A stretch of DNA of 42,576 bases. Origin: a virus. Below the pieces are notes generated by a model that saw only the letters and a program-made list of their open reading frames with translations, did no database searches and was not told the origin of the DNA. A program made the translations under genes and the position numbers. The stretch spans positions 1 to 42,576 of the IMG/VR virus record IMGVR_UViG_3300030329_003371; one strand, given 5' to 3'. The stretch's first letter is position 1. Each line of letters begins with the position of its first letter. Positions 37,328 through 42,576 of this stretch are shown in pieces.

Positions 37328-38434
37328 CTATTTCTTTAATGTTCTAGAGATGGCTTGAGCATACGCAGCCATCGGTCCCGTACCAGTAGGTTCTGGTGTT
37401 TCAGGATCTACCTCTACAGGATCGTCGTCCAGATTATCTCTTGACTCAGACACGGCTGTCTTAAAGTTGGCTTCCTTAATCACTTCCAACTTCTTCACGA
37501 AATCATCATATTCATCATAATCAACACTTTCGGCCAGTTCAGCAAACTCGTCCTGCTGCTTCAATGTCATCCCTTTCGAGATTTCAGTAACAGCAATGTA
37601 ACGTGCTTGGTCTTCTACGGCCTTATTAAGCTGAATGATCATATCGGCAGACTCTTCAAGCTGAGCATTAACTTCTTCAGCTTGTTCTTCGTATGCTGCA
37701 ACAACATCAACTTGCTCATCATCAACTTCGATGTTGTGTTGCGCAAACAACTCTTTCATACCTTCGATCATGCTGTCAGCCATTTCTACTTTAATAGCAG
37801 ACTCGACAGCAATTTGGTTTTCCTGCATCCACTGCTCAGCAACATAATCCATATAATCGGATACTTGCTCAGACAGTTCGGATCTAATTTGCTCACATTG
37901 TTCTGTGAGTTTTTCTTCATACTGCTCTTTAAGAGCTTCTTCCACAACAGTGGCTTTTGTATGAAGGGCTGCTTCAAATAGGGTTGCAGCTTCTTCGAAA
38001 AATTCTTCTGTAAGCCCTTCTTTATCAGCAAACAACGACTCAATGTCTTCTTTGACTTTCATCGGTGCCATTGAATGTAGCTTCATTGGGGCTTTTGCGT
38101 CTCCCTTTGCGGAAATGCTAGCCATGTTACCACCCTGAGAAACCATTTTCTCATAAGTGTTCTTGGCTTGACCTGGCGTCATAGAAGCAAAGGCGTCAAC
38201 CACCTTTTGAATAACTCCCGTCTTACCAAGTTTTTCCATTGGCATTGCGTTTTTCTTATCGGCTTTACGAGCAGACGAACCAGTGGAGATTGGATCGGGC
38301 ACACTAGAGGCCTCACCGGAAGCCTGAAACTCGACAAGCTCTTCCTCGTTCTGATTCTCTACGTCGTCAGCGGCCTCAAGAGTTTCATCGACAACTTCGT
38401 CGACTTGCTCTTTAATAACTTTTTTTCTGGCCAT
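37328..38434 (-). CDS. 22: Prohead scaffolding protein gp22
   Basis: 368 residues, rich in Glu, Gln, Ala and Lys and mostly helical, as expected for the T4 prohead core. It lies between gp21 and gp23, the conserved order. The N-terminal segment is a low-complexity acidic stretch (DEVVDETLEAADDVENQNEE). Helices with SEQVSDYMDYVAEQWMQEN follow, and the end AAYAQAISRTLKK is typical of marine gp22. A late promoter lies 29 bases upstream and an AGGAG site precedes the ATG. Confidence 0.9.
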   Translation of the reverse strand: MARKKVIKEQVDEVVDETLEAADDVENQNEEELVEFQASGEASSVPDPISTGSSARKADKKNAMPMEKLGKTGVIQKVVDAFASMTPGQAKNTYEKMVSQGGNMASISAKGDAKAPMKLHSMAPMKVKEDIESLFADKEGLTEEFFEEAATLFEAALHTKATVVEEALKEQYEEKLTEQCEQIRSELSEQVSDYMDYVAEQWMQENQIAVESAIKVEMADSMIEGMKELFAQHNIEVDDEQVDVVAAYEEQAEEVNAQLEESADMIIQLNKAVEDQARYIAVTEISKGMTLKQQDEFAELAESVDYDEYDDFVKKLEVIKEANFKTAVSESRDNLDDDPVEVDPETPEPTGTGPMAAYAQAISRTLKK

Positions 38435-38462
38435 CTCGTGACTCCTTATGGTTCGGTATGTT

Positions 38463-38470
38463 TATTTATA
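38463..38470 (-). promoter_or_regulatory. T4-type late promoter
   Basis: Exact TATAAATA on the minus strand with a predicted start near 38457, 23 bases above the gp22 ATG. It probably drives gp22 and gp23 up to the terminator at 35909. Confidence 0.8.
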
Positions 38471-38483
38471 ATATATAATAACT

Positions 38484-39140
38484 CTATAGGGTCTTCAAAA
38501 ACTTGTCAAACACTTGTAAGGTCTGTTCTTGAAGCCTTTTGTAGTCTTTATCACCTAATTTTTTGATGTTTTCGACAACTTCCATTGCACGATAGCTTCC
38601 AGAAGCTGCGTCATACACCCAATCAACATCCTCCATTACACCGTTAACAAATGCTTGTGGTGCGGAAGGATCAGCAACGATATCAGCTGCTGTAGACAGC
38701 TGAAAATCGTCTTGGACGACTTGACAGCCTCCTCTTTCACGAAGAGTGCCCATACCGCGGGAAGAAACTCCCAACTGCGCACCTTCGTCAATGAGATTCT
38801 TTACAATATTTCCGTATGGGGTATCAAGGATCTTTGCTCGACCAATGATATTGGTTCCGTCTTCGGAAAGTGATTTAATCATATGGGAGACTCTCTCTAG
38901 GTTGATTGTCGGTCCATTTGGATGACCAAGCTCACCATATGCTCTGTTCTTTTGAATGTACTGTTCGTTATACCTATTGACTTCTTTTCTCATTGTCTCC
39001 ATTGGATACATTCTACCGTTGCGGTTAGTTATATCTGCTTGGAGAAAGACACCTTCAAGGAAATGACTCTTCTTGCCGGTTTCTTTGTCTTCGGTAATTT
39101 CAACCTGTACGTTTTCAATAAGTTCTGTTACTAGTTTCAT
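38484..39140 (-). CDS. 21: Prohead protease gp21
   Basis: 218 residues from ATG 39140, which overlaps the upstream stop as TAATG. The in-frame 39170 start would lie inside the preceding gene. Conserved parts are FLEGVFLQADITNRNGR, YNEQYIQKNRAYGELGHP (His73) and LGVSSRGMG (Ser126/127), matching the serine protease of T4 heads. It cleaves gp22, gp23 and core proteins, then itself. Its place between core proteins and scaffold is conserved. Confidence 0.94.
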   Translation of the reverse strand: MKLVTELIENVQVEITEDKETGKKSHFLEGVFLQADITNRNGRMYPMETMRKEVNRYNEQYIQKNRAYGELGHPNGPTINLERVSHMIKSLSEDGTNIIGRAKILDTPYGNIVKNLIDEGAQLGVSSRGMGTLRERGGCQVVQDDFQLSTAADIVADPSAPQAFVNGVMEDVDWVYDAASGSYRAMEVVENIKKLGDKDYKRLQEQTLQVFDKFLKTL

Positions 39141-39541
39141 TAGCCTGTCCATCCTGATGCTTTTTTGCATTCCAAAATGATGGTACCAGACGTTCCTCTG
39201 GTAACTACTTCAATGTCTGCTGATGTTGCTGTGGTGTTTGTTGCACTTGCTGTAATTAAACCAGCCGAGCCATCATAGTGGCCTGTGCCTACACATCTAA
39301 ATGCTGCTGTATCTGACGATGCACCTTTGAACTCCAGTAGAACATCACCGGTGTTACCAGCTGCTGTACCCTGAGTAAGAGCCCACCAGATTCTTCTGAT
39401 ATCTACTTTAGCACCATTAGCAAAAGCTCCGATACCAGAGCCATCTAAGCCCGTGTTGTCGGCAGCTGTGTCGTTATCGATATCCATAATCACGGTGATT
39501 GCAGAATCTGTATCTCTTAGAGTTCTGGTTGCAAAAGCCAT
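39140..39541 (-). CDS. Beta-rich putative virion protein, 133 aa
   Basis: Very rich in Ala, Gly, Thr, Ser and Asp, with alternating hydrophobic strands (SAITVIMDIDN, GDVLLEFKGAS, GTIILECKKAS) suggesting a beta-sandwich. It lies between the core-protein genes and gp21, a place not occupied by such a protein in T4. The composition is like decoration or fibre-type proteins, so a head-surface protein is a reasonable guess. I do not recognise the family. Both ends overlap neighbours by one base. Confidence 0.7.
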   Translation of the reverse strand: MAFATRTLRDTDSAITVIMDIDNDTAADNTGLDGSGIGAFANGAKVDIRRIWWALTQGTAAGNTGDVLLEFKGASSDTAAFRCVGTGHYDGSAGLITASATNTTATSADIEVVTRGTSGTIILECKKASGWTG

Positions 39542-40002
39542 TAGTTCAACTCCCTTACCCAGTTCATCAGGTGATCGTTAGTCAAACGATTCTCAGCAAA
39601 CTTGCCCATGAACGCTTGTTTATTTTCGTCTGTAAGCGCTTCATAGAATTCACTGAGCTTGTCAACATCTTCCTGTGAAAGTTCTATTTCCGTTCCGTCC
39701 CCTAGTTGGAACGAATGTTCAATCTCTTCATAAGCTGCAACTGATTGCTCATGTTCTTGATCAGCTATTCTAGCCTTCTTGCTTTGCTTAGCGCCACTGA
39801 ACACATCATCAGTACTGCTGCCAGCTCTTTGTTTAACAGGATAATCCGTTTTCTGGATTACGTGCTTATCTCTGAAGGCTTTCTCAGCTGGAGCTGCGGG
39901 ATTGGTATAGTCATCCTGCTGACCTTGTCCTTGGCCAGGGGTAGGAACGATATCAATCTTCTTCGTTGCCTTCTCCGTCATGAATTGTTTCATCGTCTTC
40001 AT
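39541..40002 (-). CDS. Hypothetical prohead core-like protein, 153 aa
   Basis: Starts KTMKQFMTEKATKKIDIVP and is polar, with Gln- and Asp-rich linkers and two helical blocks (LSQEDVDKLSEFYEAL, ENRLTNDHLMNWV). It occupies the place of T4 gene 68 (prohead core) between gp67 and gp21, but direct similarity to gp68 is not clear to me. It overlaps the gp67-like gene by 50 bases, unusually long here, so the N-terminus might start later (for example at Met8). Confidence 0.65.
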   Translation of the reverse strand: MKTMKQFMTEKATKKIDIVPTPGQGQGQQDDYTNPAAPAEKAFRDKHVIQKTDYPVKQRAGSSTDDVFSGAKQSKKARIADQEHEQSVAAYEEIEHSFQLGDGTEIELSQEDVDKLSEFYEALTDENKQAFMGKFAENRLTNDHLMNWVRELN

Positions 40003-40267
40003 TAGACTCTACCTCATCTTCTTCGTTATCTGTTTCAGCCTCCGCATCTGCCTCCAACTCTTCTTCGTCTTCGTCTTCTACTTCAGCTTCTTCTGGTTCT
40101 TCCGGCTCCACACCATTAATTGCATTTGCTACATTCATTCGTGCTTGATCTAGTTTATCAGCAACCTTGTCTGCCATGGCGGCGTCAAACATAGCATTAA
40201 ATTCATTTGGTTTCTTGGCTGCAGCCGTATTAACCATGTCGTCGATTGTAAACTCCACATCAGCCAT
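39953..40267 (-). CDS. 67: Acidic prohead core protein, gp67-like
   Basis: 104 residues with an alpha-helical N-terminal half (KKPNEFNAMFDAAMADKVAD) and an extremely acidic C-terminal half (long Glu/Asp runs). This matches the small acidic core protein gp67 that T4 cleaves into internal peptides. The late promoter directly upstream and position after gp20 agree. The acidic end would be a good substrate for the prohead protease and a DNA mimic. Confidence 0.8.
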   Translation of the reverse strand: MADVEFTIDDMVNTAAAKKPNEFNAMFDAAMADKVADKLDQARMNVANAINGVEPEEPEEAEVEDEDEEELEADAEAETDNEEDEVESNEDDETIHDGEGNEED

Positions 40268-40281
40268 AAATTATCTCCATT

Positions 40282-40289
40282 TATTTATA
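40282..40289 (-). promoter_or_regulatory. T4-type late promoter
   Basis: Exact TATAAATA on the minus strand in the 28-base gap between gp20 and the gp67-like gene. The predicted start is close to the ribosome site GGAGATAAT, so the leader is very short. Confidence 0.75.
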
Positions 40290-40295
40290 ATCCAT

Positions 40296-41867
40296 TTACC
40301 CTTGACCACCCAGATCACGCTCCATATCATCGGTCTGATCCGGTCCTTCATCACCTGCATCGGCCATTGCTTGTCCAGCTGCGGCTTCAGCTTGTGCTTC
40401 AGCGTCCATTTGTTGCTGCATTTCTTCAACTTGATCTTCTGTTTGGTGAAGAATATGCTTTTTAACATACTCAGAACTAAAGTATTTACCAACATAGTTT
40501 TCAATGTTGCCTACAGCACTAATACGTTCATTCATAATGTCAAGGTTTTTCAATTCAGTAAAGTGGTTGTCTTGACGGAAATCATATGTTATGTTCTTCC
40601 GTATTTGAGACCACTCTTCAAACGTCATTAATCCTTTGATCAGCAATTGTCTTTCCATTGCTTTATCAAACAAATGACAGAATCTCATTCTTAATCTTTG
40701 TACAAACTTTTGGAACCTTACTTCATCTCTATTAATTTCTGTTGCACGACCAAGAGACATGCCAGCATCAGGTTCTAACCTTGAAATTGGTACATTCAAG
40801 GATTTGTATAGTTTTCTTTGGAAGTAAAGAACATCATCCATTTCACCAAGGTTTTGTCCACCAGGTAGCGTTGTAATTTCTGTTCCTCGGCCACCCTCAC
40901 GTCTTGGTAGCCAATAGTCTTCCAACATTGTCATAAATTTACGATCATCTCTGACGTCACCTGTTGCAGCATCATAGACAAGTCTATTCTTATGCTTGAC
41001 CATCATATCTCTAAGATATTGTTCAGCCTTCATCTTAGGAAGGTTGCCAACATCAATATAAAAGATACGGCGCTCAGGTGCTCTTGCTATTCTGTAAATG
41101 ACCGTAGCATCTTCTAAGATGCGTAACTGGTTAAGAGGTTTGATAGCCTTGTGTAAATGAGATAGAACCATTCTATTATCTTCACTCATTACACCTGAGG
41201 TGCACTGAATGATTGTGTCAGATGCTATCTTGACACCTTGGTTCATACCTGCAGCTGTTGGGCTACCTCCAGGATATCCTGTAAATCCTTTTTCGTTAAA
41301 CAAGTAGAACTCACTTTGGTCTCTTGTAACTTGGACTTGTGTTCCTGGTACTCTTTCTTTCTTTGTGTTTCTGACTTTTTTGATCTTTCTAGGATCAATA
41401 AACCTCAACTCAAGGATTCCTCTTTCTACATCTTTTGGATCAATAATCACATGATAATGTAACCTACCATCAATGTACCACACACGAGCAATCTCATATG
41501 CTTTTTCATTGAACTCCAAAAGCTCAAGAATTGTATCAAACTCTTCTTTGAGGATCTTCTTGTTGCGGGCAGACAAGCCTTCTACGAGATCAAGATTGAT
41601 ATCGACTAGCCTGTCTTGTTCATCATATACAATGAACTCATGTACAATGTCATCGATAGCATTGTCACACTCTGGTGACATTGACATTCGACGATATCGT
41701 GTTACGAGTTCTGATTCAGTTCTTGTAGAACCTTCGAGATCGACATATGTGCCATACATGCCACCTTCTGTGACAACCTGGGCACCATCGTCGGAAATAG
41801 GAGGGGCAAAGGAAGCTGGAAGCTCCCTTTTACCCCTCGTAATAGTAAATCCAAATAGTTCAGCCAT
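40296..41867 (-). CDS. 20: Portal vertex protein gp20
   Basis: 523 residues (T4: 524). Marine gp20 blocks are plain: RYRRMSMSPECDNAIDDIV, VWYIDGRLHYHVIID, APERRIFYIDVGNLPK, YLRDMMVKHKNR, EDYWLPRREGGRGTEI and LPGGQNLGEMDDV. It makes the dodecameric ring through which DNA enters the head and onto which the neck assembles. The C-terminus is Gln- and Ala-rich, then acidic. It is closely followed by gp67, the conserved order. Confidence 0.97.
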   Translation of the reverse strand: MAELFGFTITRGKRELPASFAPPISDDGAQVVTEGGMYGTYVDLEGSTRTESELVTRYRRMSMSPECDNAIDDIVHEFIVYDEQDRLVDINLDLVEGLSARNKKILKEEFDTILELLEFNEKAYEIARVWYIDGRLHYHVIIDPKDVERGILELRFIDPRKIKKVRNTKKERVPGTQVQVTRDQSEFYLFNEKGFTGYPGGSPTAAGMNQGVKIASDTIIQCTSGVMSEDNRMVLSHLHKAIKPLNQLRILEDATVIYRIARAPERRIFYIDVGNLPKMKAEQYLRDMMVKHKNRLVYDAATGDVRDDRKFMTMLEDYWLPRREGGRGTEITTLPGGQNLGEMDDVLYFQRKLYKSLNVPISRLEPDAGMSLGRATEINRDEVRFQKFVQRLRMRFCHLFDKAMERQLLIKGLMTFEEWSQIRKNITYDFRQDNHFTELKNLDIMNERISAVGNIENYVGKYFSSEYVKKHILHQTEDQVEEMQQQMDAEAQAEAAAGQAMADAGDEGPDQTDDMERDLGGQG

Positions 41868-41901
41868 GGATTCGTTTCACCTTTTTCAATTCAATAATGT
41901 A

Positions 41902-42453
41902 TTAATTTCCACCAGCGTTACCGGTAATACCTCCATCAACTTCCCACCAATCGTATTGGAAGGTCACTGAGAATTCTTCAATCTGATCATTTGCATCCCA
42001 TGCAACCTCAATTGGTGAGATTTCAATTGGGTAGATCCCGTTGAAAGTGTATTGTCTAATCGGAACACCAGTTTTGCTAAACTGAACAACTTGAGCGTTT
42101 TCTTTGTACTGCAGTGGAGAAGCAGAACCAAACTTACGAAGGTTCCCAAGATGAGAATTAATATTCTGCATCCATTCTTCCATTGAGTTACGAATCAGAA
42201 AATCTTCATCGTTGATAACTGTTACCGACCATTCTGCAAAAGTCCTATCACCAGCAATCTTAATCTTCCTGCCGAAGTAAGGAACTTCGATAGTTCCAAT
42301 ACTAGAAGCTGGAATCTGAGACCCCTTCACCATAAATGGGATTTTGACATCACCAGCCGCATTGACTGGGTTATTCATAATCACCTGGAATAGTGTAGGC
42401 CTGGCGCCGCCAAGAGCTAACTGTGATCTGATTTCGTTGATATTTAAAGCCAT
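41902..42453 (-). CDS. 19: Tail tube protein gp19
   Basis: 183 residues (T4: 163). ARPTLFQVIMNNPVN at the N-terminus, VPYFGRKIKIAGDRTF, and a core WSVTVINDEDFLIRNSMEEW match marine gp19. The end FSVTFQYDWWEVDG is typical of the family. It stacks as hexamers inside the sheath. It lies between gp18 and gp20, as in T4. A GGAG-like site (aaggagagcacg) precedes the ATG. A TATAAATA box is not present upstream, only a loose CTAAATAG. Confidence 0.95.
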   Translation of the reverse strand: MALNINEIRSQLALGGARPTLFQVIMNNPVNAAGDVKIPFMVKGSQIPASSIGTIEVPYFGRKIKIAGDRTFAEWSVTVINDEDFLIRNSMEEWMQNINSHLGNLRKFGSASPLQYKENAQVVQFSKTGVPIRQYTFNGIYPIEISPIEVAWDANDQIEEFSVTFQYDWWEVDGGITGNAGGN

Positions 42454-42481
42454 CGTGCTCTCCTTCTACTATCTATTTAGC

Positions 42482-42576
42482 TTAGAATTGACCGACGACT
42501 TCGGAGAATTCAACGCCCGTCCTGACAGCAACGAAGTTAAGCTGGATGAAGTTGATCGAACGAGCTGGCTTGATGT
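42482..42576 (-). CDS. 18: Tail sheath protein gp18, C-terminal end
   Basis: Only the last 30 codons are inside the window, which I translated by hand: IKPARSINFIQLNFVAVRTG then VEFSEVVGQF and a TAA at 42484-42482. KPAxSI...LNF and the final xGVEFSEVVG are typical of the gp18 end in marine T4-like phages. The order gp18-gp19-gp20 supports the identification. The rest of the gene lies beyond position 42576. Confidence 0.88.
   Translation of the reverse strand, partial: IKPARSINFIQLNFVAVRTGVEFSEVVGQF

Overview
The window is a contiguous piece of the genome of a tailed, contractile (T4-like) myovirus of the marine cyanophage/pelagiphage type. T4 core genes are recognisable throughout: gp18, gp19, gp20, gp67-like, gp21, gp22, gp23, UvsY, UvsW, gp55, gp47, gp46, gp45, gp44, gp62, RegA, gp43, UvsX and gp41. 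They are mixed with small genes typical of marine T4-like phages: Hsp20, a Usg-like protein, several 2-oxoglutarate oxygenase-like proteins and SGNH-hydrolase-like proteins. All convincing protein genes lie on the minus strand, usually packed with ATGA or TAATG stop/start overlaps. No photosynthesis gene, integrase, tRNA gene or CRISPR array was seen. The host cannot be fixed from this window. The Usg-like protein resembles an alphaproteobacterial family, but that is weak evidence.

Layout in the direction of transcription, from high to low coordinates. (1) 42576-35000, virion assembly: tail sheath end, tail tube, portal, acidic core protein, two less familiar proteins, prohead protease, scaffold, major capsid protein, a strong intrinsic terminator, a Usg-like protein and a tail-tube-like protein. 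T4-type late promoters (TATAAATA) precede the gp67-like, gp22 and Usg genes. (2) 35042-28756, recombination and late-transcription control: a near-consensus sigma70 promoter, then UvsY, UvsW, an Sm-like protein, the late sigma factor gp55, gp47/gp46 and a cytidylyltransferase. (3) 28735-18748, nucleotide and small-molecule metabolism: carbamoyltransferase, peptide deformylase, QueE, an oxygenase, QueD, two tiny proteins, a Gpt-like phosphoribosyltransferase, FolE, a GIY-YIG-like protein, a short QueD-like protein, a DpdA-like guanine transglycosylase, a DUF3310-like protein, a dCTP deaminase/dUTPase-fold protein, an oxygenase and a glycosyltransferase. (4) 18746-3760, replication: clamp, clamp loader, RegA, polymerase, UvsX and helicase, interrupted by an accessory cassette between gp44 and gp62 and by Hsp20 and a T4-type lysozyme. 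(5) 3759-3459, a 301-base gene-free stretch with convergent promoters, a bidirectional-looking terminator and a candidate structured RNA. (6) 3458-1, small early genes, a tandem paralogous pair with its own late promoter, a PD-(D/E)XK nuclease, and a late gene apparently fusing a nucleotidyltransferase domain to a nuclease domain, cut by the window edge.

The most notable system is in part 3: a likely 7-deazaguanine DNA-modification pathway. FolE, QueD and QueE would make 7-carboxy-7-deazaguanine from GTP, and the DpdA-like enzyme would exchange it for guanine in DNA. QueC, needed for the 7-cyano base, is not in the window, so the modification may stop at a carboxy or decarboxylated form, or QueC may lie elsewhere or come from the host. 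A Gpt-like enzyme beside FolE could recycle the guanine released by base exchange. QueE has an unusual split iron-sulfur motif. The second notable region is the 3.5-3.75 kb intergenic stretch, which looks like an RNA locus rather than empty spacer.
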